From Epiperipatus broadwayi (Eukaryota > Onychophora > Udeonychophora > Euonychophora > Peripatidae): a stretch of 64,000 nucleotides of DNA. The translations under genes were made by a program, and so were the position numbers. Of this stretch, positions 11,406 through 23,310 are shown piece after piece (position 1 is the stretch's first letter; each line of letters opens with the position of its first letter). The notes beneath the pieces were generated by a model. That model was not told where the DNA came from, ran no database searches, and worked only from the letters and a program-made list of their open reading frames with translations. Location of the stretch: positions 436,001-500,000 of the forward strand of contig JAQFVV010000318.1 in NCBI GenBank assembly GCA_028023455.1, given 5' to 3'.

Positions 11406-13269
11406 CGACTGCTTCCATGACATCCGTACCTAAACCAAACTGATCTTTGAACATTAATAAATGAATTTAAATGACACCAGGGGATTTACAAAAATAAAGC
11501 TGGTTCTTTCTATAACTAAGCTAAAATATTATTCCGCTGTTGTAATGGATTTAATTTTCAATCGTTTTATTTGTATATTTTTTGTTAATATTAATTTCGA
11601 GTACGAAAAATGCTGTAAATTTTTTTCGTAAAAGTTAAAATGAAATTCATTGCATTTTTATTATATTATAGATGCATATTTTTTACAGTTCACTAACAAA
11701 TAACTTTATAAAACAATGAGTTTGTAAAGTTGATATTAAAAATAATAACAACATTGGTCAAATATATTGCAAATATTTTGGTCAATGATTATGTAAGATA
11801 GCAATCATATATGCAAAATGTATTTCTTAATCTGTCACATTTTTTTGCAGCTTCGCAGTTAATTGGCATTTTAAATTTCAATAAATTACTTTAGCTGGAG
11901 AATTGGTAAAATGTTTATTGCTTCAGTTATTTCTAATACGTTGCTGAACTAGTTATTGCAATTAAAATGTGAAATATTAAAATTAATTAAAAAATATTAA
12001 AGAAATAAAATGAAATCATTTATATTATTTTAAAAAATTAATCGATAGTTCAATTTTTTTTATTAAAATAAAAAATTCTCCGTTCGTAGATATAGTAATG
12101 CTTTAATACTTTTCAGACGTCAAGCAAAAAATAAATCACGTGATTTAAAACTATTCTAAAAATTGATATTTTACATTATCCGTAGTATCAAACTAGTCTC
12201 GAAATTTTACCCCCAAAATTGGAAAAGTATAGTATTATTTCTAAAAATTACAATCTATACCTTTCCGCCTTTTTAAAAATAAACTTAAATCTATTGTCAA
12301 CTACAAAATACTTTTTAATATACTTTAGAAATTATTTTTCAAAACATAAAATTCTTATTCAATGTTAACACAATAATTTCACACCCTTTAAAAGGAAAAT
12401 AAACTTTAATTTGTATATGTGAATTTAACCTACTCTCTTTCTTTTTTTTTTTTTTTTGGTATATAAAAAGTTTTTTTTTTTTGATAATAATCTCTGAAGC
12501 TAAATTGAGTATAGAAGTTTTTATTATTGTTACTGCTAATGTTAAGTATTACGGAAATGGAGAACCACTTAATACGAATTTTTCGTCTAGTTTAAAATTA
12601 TATATGTATATTTGCATCCGGATTTTCAACAATTTAAAACCAAAGTTTTAATTATTCATACTCTTAATAATAAATAACCATTTTATAAATTATCCATTTT
12701 AATTTTAATACATATAAACAGTATGTACATATTATTCTGCTTTCTTATATTCCGAAACTCATTACTTCTCTTTTTAAGTTATACCAAGAAAATCTGTTTT
12801 TTTTTTCACAACCAGTTAAAATACATCTTTTATCTGATTAACAACTAATATAATTATTCATAACTGGGTAATAATATATTAGCCAAAAATTAAAGTTCCA
12901 AAATGCTTTTATTGTTGAGGAGTTCCTTTGGAATTTAAGATGATCCATGGACATTAAACTCCATCAAATCACACAAGGCAAGTCCCAGATTAATCTAATT
13001 TTCTATCAGATGAGTGTGGAAGTGCTGACTGGGAATAACAAAATTGTAATACAATCAAATCTTCTTTATAGGTAGCAAAGATATCATACAGTGAACTTAT
13101 AGTTATTTTTACATCTGATTTTTTAAAATATTCTAATTTCTTTTTCATTGAAAACTCTTTTATTATTTTTTATAATGGTGATCTACCAATAATTCACAAT
13201 TTAACAATCAATGTAAAGCTGCTTAAATTGAAATTGATGCATTTCATAAAAAACTATTTAAAAAACACA
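11406..13269. other. AT-rich spacer, somewhat richer in CpG near 11.4-12.7 kb
   Basis: Scattered CpG and few recognised repeats suggest older unique sequence. T runs lie at 12440-12485. No exon is supported. Confidence 0.4.
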
Positions 13270-13434
13270 CAATTACTTCTCTACAAAGCTGCTTTAATAT
13301 TTCAACCAGCAGACTGGTTTTCATCAGAAAGCACGGCAAAATGGCTATTTCTGGAAATAGTCATTTTGCTGTGGTTTCTAATGAAAACCAGTCTGGTGGT
13401 TGAAATATTAAAGCAGCTTTATATAGAAGTAATT
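13270..13434. repeat. Near-perfect hairpin element
   Basis: Arms of about 82 bp meet at CTATTTC-TG-GAAATAG (13345-13360). The outer ends are 'aattacttct' and 'agaagtaatt', with matching inner words 'aaagctgctttaatatttca' and its complement. The 71-codon frame across it reads through both arms and is not a protein I recognise. It is a palindromic MITE or foldback element, family unknown. Confidence 0.8.
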
Positions 13435-14501
13435 GCTGTTTGATATTATGTTTTTATTTTTCCTTTAGTCAGTTCTATATTTATTATTTTCATAAAAACA
13501 ATTTTATAAATTAAGTATTGATAAAATTTTTATCATAAACATTTAGATAGATGAAAAGCTATAAAAATAAATTGAAATTCTATTTGAAATGTCCTTTTTT
13601 TCTGTCATTTTGTTTTTAAGTAATAATCTTTTTGAATATAAGAAAAAAATGTGTAAATACGTACATTGTGCCATTTTAATTTATAATCATAATTCAATGA
13701 GCTATTACATTGGCCCTTAAAATACATTGTAATAAAGAGACAGTATATAATCTTGCTATATAACTTGAATTTTAATCTATTTGAAATCAAATATGAAAAT
13801 TATTTCAGATTCAAATTAGGTATTGCATTTTTTTTTCAGGTGTCTATTTAATAGTCAACTGATTCACTACTGAATATCATCTTATATAGAAATGAAACAA
13901 ATATGGAAAATCATAAAATTCTCACCACTCTGCATTTAGCTAAATTGACTAGTAATATTTTTTCCATTGTTTCTCTGGGATAGCTATTAAACAGGACTTC
14001 ACCATGCAGTGGTCTATTCAAATGTCTTTTTTTTTTACCTTACTTTATATCATCAAGTTTTGATTTAATTCATTTAAATTCAGTCACATGTTTTAATTTG
14101 ACTCTTTTTTCTTTAATCCTATTATTAGGAAGAACATACTTCAGCTTATAGCTTTAAATGAAAAAAATTCTAGAATAGATAATACTTATAAAAGTTTTAG
14201 ACTGTAATCAATGCTGATCAAATGTTAACACTTGATCTTAGTAACATTTTTTACTAACTATCAGATATTTAAGTTAATTTTTTAGCCTTGCCTTTTTTTA
14301 TTTCCACATATTATAATCTAATATTCATTAATAAAAGTGTTATATTTAATTGATATTAAACAAGGAATGTATACTAACTCCGATTTTTTTAACATTTTTA
14401 TAATGATGATCTTAGAACCAGCTTATAGATAGTTCCATGTAGACACCAAGATTCTATATAAATTTGAAAATAGAATTTTCAATTTTTTTATTGTCTAAAT
14501 T
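13435..14501. other. AT-rich spacer
   Basis: No gene recognised. The stretch near 13960-14040 resembles those near 9850 and 24200 (a low-grade dispersed repeat). Confidence 0.45.
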
Positions 14502-15330
14502 TAGGCTAATGATTGTGCAGTCTTTCCAATTGAAAGATGGTTTACAAAATATTTTAATGCAGCCTATAAAGACTTTGGTTTAATAACTGATGTTCAAGAA
14601 TTATTATTTTATCAGGTAATGATGGAAGAAAAGTTTTCAGAAACTTTTAATTAGAATGTTTATCAACCTAAAGATTTCAATCAATTAAAATATTTAGTTT
14701 ATTTTAATAGAAAAGCAAACTTGCTTCTGTATTTAACATAATTCATCATAGTGATATAACTACTGCAACTAAGTTAATTGCTTATAGGATAGAGAGATTA
14801 TTTTCCACAATTTATTGTATGGATGTAAGACTTGGGAGCTCTATTAATGTAACACAAAAGCATTGTAAAGTTTAGTTAAAGATGCTCTTTAAAATCCTAA
14901 AAATATGATCACAAGACTAATTATGTTTTATAGCTTGCTGGCTGTAATAATATAGATTCAACTGTTGATGTTATATATTTTTATTGGTTTAAACGTGAAA
15001 TGAATGAATATTAACATACTTTTTTAAAAAAAGTCTTTTATGGTGAGTTTAATTATGGTTTTTGTAAAAGAAGCAAACCCCATTTATGTTACAAAGATTA
15101 TTTTAAAAATACTTTAAAGAATGGCAATGGTGATTGCTTTCATTAGAGAGAGATGATGAAATATTTTTTAAAAAAAAGTTTTCTGCACAATGCAAAAGAG
15201 ATTGAAATAAGAATAAGAATATTAAAAGACTGGCATGTGATATATCTGAATATGTTTATGGTTTCTGAACAATCATGAATTGACATCTTTATTTGTTTTA
15301 TGGAATTAAAGGGACCATAATTATTTAGAA
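14502..15330 (+). pseudogene. Decayed LINE reverse-transcriptase 3' half
   Basis: Translated pieces in several frames follow the usual order of the C-terminal half of a common metazoan non-LTR element. First is 'ANDCAVF' (from about 14505), in place of a YADDCAL catalytic box, followed by 'AAYKDFGLIT'. Next is 'LLYGCKTW' (near 14818) with 'TKAL' after it. Then comes 'KKVFYGEF' with 'RSKPHLCYKDYFKNTLK' (near 15035-15120). Many stops and frameshifts are present, and the second catalytic-box residue is Asn instead of Asp. The element is unrelated to the microsatellite-tailed LINEs at 28.8-34.6 kb. The 5' part is missing. It was once a self-copying retrotransposon and is now inert. Confidence 0.65.
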
Positions 15331-15550
15331 GAAATTGCTAATGATTATAATAATGACAATCATTGCATTCACTAATACTTATAGCATAAATATTAACAAA
15401 TGGTTGTTGTTGTTGTCAAAGGTATTCTTTTTTGAATGAATCTCGATTTTTTTTTTTTGGCTATTTAGTTCACTATTCTATGTTTCCAATAAACTATTAC
15501 TCAACTTCTATTCATTTTCTCAAAGTGCTTATTTATAGTATAAATTAAAC
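15331..15550. other. AT-rich spacer
   Basis: Short GTT repeat near 15403-15414 and a T run. Nothing else is seen. Confidence 0.5.
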
Positions 15551-15565
15551 TCTCTCTCCTCTCTG

Positions 15566-15621
<56 letters not shown>
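15551..15621. repeat. (TC)n(TA)n compound microsatellite
   Basis: An interrupted CT run to 15588 followed by TA to 15621. The 71-codon minus-strand frame through it is a simple-repeat artefact. Confidence 0.95.
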
Positions 15622-15625
<4 letters not shown>

Positions 15626-16125
15626 ATATCAAACAATGATTGATAATTTAACTCGTTATATGTAAAATTACAAATTAACAATATATAAAGTAAAAATTGT
15701 ATGAAAATCAAGTTTAAAAAATTGTTTTGATTTGACTCTGACAATGATAAAAAAATATATGCTGATTTTAGTTTTTTAATAACTTTATATACAGGGATAT
15801 AAATTTATGTATGTAAACTTGTGCACATGTAGTATATTTTTTAAAATTAAAACTATAATATTATTATTATTTATTAGTTTAATAACTTCACCAATTTGTG
15901 TGCGTTAAAGCGTAATATAATTATTATAAACATTATTAGAAATTACTTTTATTCTTGTTTTGCACTTCACCCATTATATATTTTATAATAATGGTAATTT
16001 TTGATACTTTTATAGAAGATATTTATGCAGTGATTAAAATCAAGAGAATATTATTAACCTAAGTAAGAAAATCTAAAAACTTATACTGGCAGTTAGTTAG
16101 ATAAAATTCAGTAAATTTAAACACA
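15622..16125. other. AT-rich spacer upstream of the hAT element
   Basis: No feature recognised. Confidence 0.5.
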
Positions 16126-16133
16126 TATAGTTA

Positions 16134-16149
16134 CAGAGGCAGATTAAGC
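16134..16149 (+). repeat. hAT left terminal inverted repeat
   Basis: CAGAGGCAGATTAAGC pairs with the complement of 19773-19789. It is the transposase end-binding site. Confidence 0.85.
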
Positions 16150-16605
16150 ACTAAGCAAACTAAGTGGCTGCATAGGGCACCAGAATACTAAGAGGCCTCC
16201 AAGATCTTAAAATGTCTTTTTATTAGGATTCGAGGAAAATTATGTTTTTTAGTATACAATCAATTTTCATATAATGTGGTATTATTTAATCTTTTGAAGA
16301 ACATTTATTTGAGTTTTTTCAGAATTCTAACTTGCAACTGTGCATCAGGGGATGAAACTAGTATAGCATAAATAGGCCACAATTAAGTATATATATATTT
16401 TAAATTACACAAAAAATTTGACCCCTCCCAAAATAATAATTTGATTTAAATTAAATACTTTGCTTTTGAAAAAATTATCGTAAAATAAATTGCACTCTTT
16501 TCCTGAAGCTGATTTATCTCCTGTGAAACAGTATATTTCTGATCTTATATACACTTCAGCTATTTTTTCCCATAATTCCATCTGTGCTGGATTAACCTCT
16601 ATGAA

Positions 16606-16606
16606 T

Positions 16607-16647
<41 letters not shown>
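16606..16647. repeat. (AC)n(AT)n microsatellite
   Basis: Simple repeat inside the hAT 5' non-coding part. A minus-strand frame over it is an artefact. Confidence 0.95.
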
Positions 16648-16995
16648 AGCATCAACCCAGTCATATATATAATATCACACTGATATATGTGAATCAACAA
16701 TTGTACTATCATAGGTTTATATATATTAAAGCATGTAAATTTTATTTAAAATCAAATTTTTTAAATTATAGATTTTATTTTGTTAAATAGCCAATTTGTT
16801 ATTTTATATTAAAAATCGCATGTATATGTGGGAATTTCACATATCGCCATGATACATATATAATGAAATGTTATTTAAAAGTTTCTAATAATTCTTAATT
16901 TTAAATTAAAATAATTATAAACAAAAATCATGACACCATGTGAGTGAAGTTTTAAATCTTATTTTTGCAATAATATTTTTCTAAAATATATTTTA

Positions 16996-19580
16996 TAGCA
17001 ATCAAAATCTGCTGAGTTGGAACTATTACCAAGTCTTTGGAAAATTGAGATGGCCCAAGTTAGATTTGAAACATCAGGTTTAAAAATTAAACAAAAGTTT
17101 TAATCAATTTTGTAAATTAAAACATCTTTAATAACATTATCATTAAAAATATATTTGTAGTAGGCATTGTTTGTGAGGCTAAAAGCTTTGAAACAATTTT
17201 ACAAAAAAAAAAAAAAAACCTTTTTTCTTCACAGCAAAAAATTGGGGCACAAAAGTGAAATTTTTTTTTTTAAAAACCTGGAAATTACTGAAAGCCAAAG
17301 AAATTCATTGCATAAATTTTTAAAAGTTAACACAGATTGCTATCAACATCTATGTCATAATTCTGAATTGTCTAGACTCAAAACTTCTTTTAAAGAAGAT
17401 AAAGAACAAGTTGAGAATCAAGAGATTGAAATTGCTACTGAAAAAAGGATTGCAAAAATTCAAAAGGTAGAGATAATCCAGAAAGATGCTTCAATATAGA
17501 CATCAAAGTAATAAATGATATAACTTTATGGCCAACAATTATTGATCATATTCTTAATAACAAACTAAAAAATATCAGGACTATAGAGAATTTAAAATCG
17601 GTATATAAAGACAGAGATGAATTGTATTACATAGGACTTTCTTATGATCATTTCTACAGAAAGAAATCAAATGGAATTATAGAAAAGGGAAATCGGTTGA
17701 TATTTTCAGAAACAAACAAATGGGTTTGCTGCTATCATTGCAAACTCTTTTCAACAATAGTCTAAATCATTAACTGTTATTTTATTGGACCATGAAGTTT
17801 CAAAAGAACACATGTCAGCCATGTGTACTATGTATAAAAGATTAACATAATTCAATAGAATTGATACTGAACTATTACAGGAAAGAGAAAAAGAAGAATG
17901 TTACTGGAGAGAAGTGTTGAAAAGAATTGTATCAACAATAAAATTGTTGAGTCACTTAGGATTAGGATTTAGTGGTCATGATGAAAGGAAAGATTTCAAT
18001 AGGAAAGGAAATTATTTAATCTGCTTGGAATATGTAAGTGAATATGATGAGTTTTTTAAGTTACATCTACAAAAATATTCCAACCAAAAATGAGGAAATG
18101 TAAACTATTTATCTCATATTATTTGTGATGAATTTGTACGTCTTATTGGAAATCAAGTAAGAGCAGAAATAATTGAAGAAATCAAATCTGTGACTTATTA
18201 TAGTATAATTGTCAATTCCACTCCCAATGTTTCACAAATTGATCAAAAAACTTTTGTGATAGGTTTCATCCTGTGGTAATATAATGGAAGGATTTGTGGA
18301 ATTCATGCCCATAGATAAACACAAAATCTTCATATTTAGAACAAAAAGTTTCACAAACTTAATTAAAATTAGGAGTGATTATTAAAAACTGTCAAGAACA
18401 ATCATTTGATAATGCTTCTAATATGTCAGGAAAGTATTCGGATTTGCAAGCATGTATTAAAGAATATAGCCCAAATGTGGTTTTTATTCCATGTGCTAAT
18501 CATTCCTTAAATTTAATTGGAAATTTTGCTGCAGAAAGTTGTAGCACTACAATTTGAGTATTTTATGTTTGTGCAGAATTTATTCACATTTTTTTTTTTT
18601 TGCATCAACCCATCACTGGAAAATTTTAATCAGAAATTTACAAATGTGTAAACATTCCATCACAATGAAAAGAGTTGCTAATACAAGATGGTAAGCAAGA
18701 GCAGGTGCTGTATTAGCTACAAAACTTGGTTTCACACATGTGAAAGAGGCTTTAACTGAAATTTGTAATTCAGAAGAAGAAAAAAAAGTTATCATAATGG
18801 AGGTGGCTTCACTTCTGAAAAAAATGGATGAATATAAAACCATCCCAATGACAATGATTTGGAATACTATTTTACAAAGAATAAATGCTATTAGTAAATC
18901 ACTGCAATTAGTGGAGTGCAAACTATTGAAAAGATTTATCCTACTGAAGTCATTAGAAAATTTTATCAATAATTTCAGAAAAGAATTTGGAAAAGTTGAA
19001 AAAGAGGTAACTGATTTATCAAGGCTATTATTTAACATGGAAGATGGACAAACTCACAGATAACAAAAGAGAAAAATGTTTCTTGATACAAACAAAAAAG
19101 TCAGAAAATTTCATAGTCAATTCATTTTATGTCACACGTGCTAAAACTAAGGCAGAACTATCTTGAATAACTCAGATATATGAAGTTGTTGTAGAGCCTT
19201 TTCAAATATTTTTTGTATGGAATTTATCAATAGAAGAAAAAAGAATGTGATAAAAAAGTTTAAGAATCTTTACAAAAATGACATTGTTGTTTGTAATTTT
19301 GAAGATGAATTTGACCATTTTTTAATATTTCTAAAAGAGAACCTAAAAACCACACTAGTCCTATCAAGCCGCCAAAGAAATGTCTGGCACATTTCCGAAT
19401 GTTGAAATATTATTGAAATTTTTTTTAACAATTCCCTTATCTAATGCAGCAGGAGAAAGCCCATTTTCTGTTTTAAAACTGCAAAAAATTATTTAAAGAG
19501 TATTATGGGAGAAGAAAGATTAAATAATATGGCCATTCTGTATATAGAGCAGGAAGTTTTAAGCCGAATTACAGTGTAAA
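16996..19580 (+). pseudogene. hAT transposase (TTF-type zinc finger / DUF4371 / hAT dimerisation)
   Basis: The reading is in pieces but collinear with the family. A lysine-rich N terminus comes first, then 'LWPTIIDHIL' (about 17529), then the TTF zinc-finger segment ending 'KWVCCYHCKLFS' with its CxxC kept (about 17719-17754). 'DHEVSKEHM' follows. The DUF4371 core is at about 17920-18260 ('RIVSTIKLLSHLGLGFSGH', 'GNYLICLEYVSEYDEFFK', 'YLSHIICDEFVRLIGNQVR'). Then come 'QSFDNASNMSGKYSDLQA' and 'FIPCANHSLNLIGNFAAESC' (18390-18542), the RNase H-like catalytic-fold region. Next is a helical stretch (18740-19063), and finally the dimerisation motif 'LSNAAGESPFSVLKLQK' (about 19438-19490). At least eight nonsense or frameshift changes break it. 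No functional enzyme is expected. Confidence 0.85.
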
Positions 19581-19772
19581 AATAATTGATAAATTTGCAA
19601 GAAATTTATGTAAAAATATGTTTTTTAATAAATTCATTTAATGTGGTATAATATAAAATTTTTGATTACTTTTCTTTTTTGTTAATAACTTAATGAGAGT
19701 TTTTTTGAATATTTTTTTTCATAACTTGAATTTGAGGGTCTCGAAATTTTTACTGCTTGGGCCCCCCCATTT

Positions 19773-19789
19773 GGCTTGATCCGCTTTTG
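19773..19789 (-). repeat. hAT right terminal inverted repeat
   Basis: Complement reads CAAAAGCGGATCAAGCC, pairing with 16134-16149. The duplicated target TATAATTA follows it. Confidence 0.85.
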
Positions 19790-19797
19790 TATAATTA

Positions 19798-20601
19798 TAC
19801 TATTATAGTCCCCCATTAGTCTACACATTTTATTTATATAATGAGTGTGATGATCTATAAAATAAATATTTAAAAACATTTCTCAAATATTTAATATCAA
19901 ATACGACCCACAAATCTGTTCATGGTCTATTGCTTTTAAGAAAATATATTTAAAATAAAATCCATTTAAAGATTTGGAATATTTTAATAAAAATCAAATG
20001 TTATTTTAAAATGTTGCAAATAAAATTATCTACTTCTAAATGTTTTTTAACCGGGCTTCCATAAGTGATTTGTGATAAATTTTCTATTTTTCTAATAAAA
20101 AATACTGATTTGAAACAAATTAAGAAACGTAAAATTGTTGATCTTTTTTTAAGTCATTAAATTCTGTAGCAAGATAAAAATTTAAGGTATCCACTTGATT
20201 AGTATTTGTCTTCTATTAGATTTTCAAAGCTGTTTTTATTAGTCTGGATGCCCTATAAATCTAATGTTTACTGATTTTAATTAAGCCTTTCAAATGGTCA
20301 TCAAGAGTACTGAAAGATTTCATGGGGAAAAAAGTTAAGTCCATAAATTTATGTGTGCTAAAATCTGTACAAAACTTATATATAAACAAAAAATAGATAC
20401 CTATGAGTAGCTTTATCTTTATATGGTAATAAATATTATATATGTATAAACCATTGTCATTGTGTAATGCGGATGTATGCATTTTCTGCTTAGCATGCAA
20501 TGTGGGTTCAAATCAAATTAAATAAAACATTAAAAAAATTTCAGGCACCAATGAGACATAGATTTATTTTTCAGATTACCTAACCCATAGCTAATCTAAA
20601 T
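19798..20601. other. AT-rich spacer between hAT and Gypsy elements
   Basis: A 79-codon minus-strand frame at 20261-20500 has no domain I recognise. Nothing else is visible. Confidence 0.5.
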
Positions 20602-21187
20602 TGTCATATCTGATCCTGTCTTTAGAAGTGGACTATTCCAGATTCCTTGCCTGATTGGCTAGCACCCAGTTGCTATCCAATGGGATTAAATCTTTCACTG
20701 GTTCACACCAAATAAAATCCACATGTTTCCAGTAAAGTAGGGGATCTGCCATTAAATAGTCAGCCATTTGGAGGCAAGATAGAGCACAATTACTGCCATC
20801 AACCTGAATGACTGAACATGCTCTCCAATAAAACCTTTGCCATTAGCAGGGGTACTCTCTCTTGTCATTATTACAATGTCCATGCAATGAGGCAAGTCCA
20901 CACAGGTATGAGAAACTGCTATGTACACAACTGATTTGAGACTGACTGTCCAATACAACTGGAAGAGTCTTACCAGAGATTTTACTTGAACTGACAAGGC
21001 AGGCTACTTATTTAGCTGGAAGTGAGTTCCATTACTTCACATGACTACAACCAGCATTCAATTGTATAAATTATATTTATTGTGTGTATATATTTTGTAA
21101 CTAATAAATTTGTACATATTGTTGAGTAGTTGTCATCATTTGTCTGTTGGTTTGGAACCAAACCTGTAGGCCTAACCAAACACAACA
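20602..21187 (+). repeat. 5' LTR of Gypsy element
   Basis: 586 bp, from TGTCATATCTGA to CACAACA. It is homologous over its length to 23516-24112. It contains AATAAA-type words ('ccaataaaacc' near 20825) that could serve as polyadenylation signals. Antisense frames in it are not genes. Confidence 0.85.
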
Positions 21188-21450
21188 GATCTGGCATAGT
21201 CAGAGATCATGGCTGGAAAAATTATAGTATACATATGCTAGTTTGAACAGATCTGGCACAGTTAGACTTTTGAAAAAATTTTCCCTCATAGCTGGAAAAG
21301 TTATAGTATACATACACCAGTTTCAGCAGATCTGGCACAGTCAGACATTTGAAAAAAATTTCCATTATAGTATAAAATACACCAGTTTCAACAGGTCTGG
21401 TGCAGTTATACAAATAATTTTTCCTCATGGCTGGAAAAATTAAGAGTTAA
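21186..21450 (+). repeat. Four tandem leader repeats starting at the primer-binding site
   Basis: Units start at 21186, 21248, 21327 and 21392, each with 'cagatctggcacagtcagac' or a close variant, then 'ctggaaaa-ttatagtata' and 'accagtttcaa'. Spacings are about 62, 79 and 65 bp. The first unit overlaps the LTR end and covers the place of the primer-binding site, so the duplication may have multiplied a primer-site-like sequence. Confidence 0.75.
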
Positions 21451-21805
21451 ACATTTAAAATAAATATGTGAGTGTGTGTATTTTGTATATTTGTTACAGT
21501 GATTAAAAAAAACACTTAAAACTGTCAAATAAAAATTAACTGCCAATGTAAAGGCATGTCAATTTAAAGCTACAACCAATCATGAGAGCTTTACTCACAC
21601 GACAGTAACAAAAGCTTGCTTTAGTGGTTTAAAAGCTTCATTGAGTTAGTTACAATAATGTAACTGTAGAACAAAAATAATTACAAGTGGTTACTTGGAA
21701 AAATAAAGATAAAAAATGATTTTAAACAACTACAAACAGAAGGACAGAATAATTAAGAGTGGTGTCTCACATAAATAAATAAGGATAGCTAATGCAATTG
21801 GCTCT

Positions 21806-22520
21806 ATGGAATCTTTTGTTCCTGCTCAACCTGAGAAGTGGCCAAATTATAAGGAGGATTTGATTTTTATCTGCAGGCTAACCAGATTAAAAAGCCTGAG
21901 GTATAGTTAGTCATACTAATTACCATTATAGGTCCGCAGATGTATAATATACTCAAGTCTCAATCTACAGCTGTAAGCCCAGCTGAGCTGGGATTTTGAC
22001 AAAGTATTGACAATTCTCACAGAGTATTTTCCCCCTAAACCCTTGACAATAATGCAGAGATACCATTTTAATCTCAGCATACAAGAACAGGGTAAAACAG
22101 AAAATTTTCAACAAGAATTTGAACATTAGCCTTCAAGTGTGATTTCAAAGACTTCATGAATAATGCAGTTCATGATCATTTTGGTTATGGCATATAGAAT
22201 CACAATTTGAGGTTGGAAATGTTGATGATTCTGGACCTAGATTTTGAAACAGTAGTATCTCAGGCAGGACTAGCAGAGACAATAGCTAGTCAAGCTACCC
22301 CATTAAAAATTACTAAGTATGAGGTGCAAAATATTGAGCCATAACACTGGGTTACCCAAATACTCACTCAGCTCAGAGTACTCAGGATCAAATAGTCCAT
22401 GGCTTTGCTATATATGCAATGAGAACATGCACAGGCATACAGAATTTCTGTACCATGAGGCAACATGCACATTTTTCAAGTGAATCAGACATTTAATGGT
22501 AATATGTCTGAAATTTAAAA
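21806..22520 (+). pseudogene. Gypsy gag remnant with zinc knuckle
   Basis: A frame from ATG at 21806 starts 'MESFVPAQPEKWPNYKEDL', typical of this Gag group. Later pieces in shifted frames include 'RYHFNLSIQEQGKTENFQQE' (about 22060), 'CDFKDFMNNAVHDHF' (about 22138) and 'FETVVSQAGLAETIASQA' (about 22240). The knuckle-like 'CYICNENMHRH' starts at 22406, followed by 'EATCTFF'. Gag would form the virus-like particle and bind element RNA. Several stops and frameshifts leave no functional protein. Confidence 0.7.
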
Positions 22521-22629
22521 GACAAACAGCCAAGTCAAGAATAGGAAGACCCATTACAAAAAACAGTAAAGGAAATTATAAAAAAGATAAGTAAGTTGCC
22601 TCTATAAACCATACCAGAGATGACAAGTC

Positions 22630-22932
22630 AGGGTTTATACAAACTGTCATAATTAATGATACACCAGTCAAAATGAAACTTAACTCAGGGTCAGCAGTGT
22701 TTACAGTTCAAGAATAACTTGGGTGATCATTAATAAAAAGAATAAATATAAATTGCACCATAGCAGTAGGTCAATATCAGACTACCAAGGGAATAAAATC
22801 AAACTGTTGGGTCAAACAACAGGAAAAATTACTATGCCTAACAAAACTATATACCTACCACTGGTAGTAGCATTAGGTAACCATAGTGATTTAATAGGCC
22901 ATCACTGGTTCAGTCACTTAGGTTCAAAGTGA
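22630..22932 (+). pseudogene. Gypsy aspartic protease remnant
   Basis: 'VKMKLNSGSAVFTV' (about 22667-22708) matches the protease active-site loop, normally D-S/T-G. The catalytic Asp is Asn here (codon AAC at 22682-22684), which would abolish activity. The downstream flap and C-terminal motifs survive: 'YQGNKIKLLGQTTGKI' and 'YLPLVVALG', then 'DLIGHHWFSHLG' in place of LLGRDWL. One in-frame stop lies after the active site. The enzyme would have processed the Gag-Pol polyprotein. Confidence 0.75.
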
Positions 22933-23039
22933 CCAAAGTAAAGCAGCTCACAATATTATCAGAAGTTGTCAACAAAAAACTGATTACAAAAATGAATAGG
23001 AGTTGTAATACCAGAATTGCCAGGCTCTAATAGTGCAGC

Positions 23040-23310
23040 ACTCTGCTCTGAGCACAGGAACAGGGAAGACTCTTGCAGAACTGTTATTCAACAGAGACTT
23101 AAGAACTATGCTATTACCCCTGAAACCTGATGCCAAACTTAAACAAGAAGATAAAAAAATAAAACTTAAAATAGGGACACAAGTACTATGCCAGCAGTGG
23201 TGACTCAAAGATTCTTTATACTGCTGTTGTGCAAACAAGATGGTCATCATCTTCACTGCCATCTCAACCAGCTATGACTCAACCACACAATAGAAGCTAA
23301 TAGAAGCAGT
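23040..23310 (+). pseudogene. Gypsy integrase C-terminal tail remnant
   Basis: 'GKTLAELLFNRDLRTMLLPL' (about 23064-23123) is the conserved segment just after the integrase core (usually SPAELLFNRxLRTxLxLLxP), followed by a Lys-rich stretch. 'VVTQRFFILLL' and 'CKQDGHHLHCHLNQL' (about 23200-23275) match the tail that reads 'DGRxxRRHxxHL' in relatives. It sits only about 130 bp after the protease, marking a deletion of several kilobases between the two. Confidence 0.7.

Larger units (their letters stand above)
16126..19797 (+). mobile_element. Full-length, inactive hAT DNA transposon
   Basis: The element proper is 16134-19789 (3656 bp). Left end CAGAGGCAGATTAAGC and right end (read on the complement) CAAAAGCGGATCAAGCC form terminal inverted repeats of the hAT type (CAGRGGCGGATTAAG-like). 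They are flanked by an 8-bp duplication, TATAGTTA (16126-16133) and TATAATTA (19790-19797), with one difference. 8-bp duplications are the hAT hallmark. Inside lies a transposase pseudogene of the TTF-zinc-finger/DUF4371 kind (ZMYM1-like), plus an (AC)n(AT)n microsatellite at 16606-16647. The subterminal parts are slightly G/C-rich ('gggcaccagaatactaagag' left, a C run right). Stops throughout show it cannot mobilise itself. Confidence 0.9.

Noticed and set aside
18613-19038. Minus-strand 141-codon frame
   Set aside because: Antisense to the hAT transposase; the plus strand gives recognisable family words in order.
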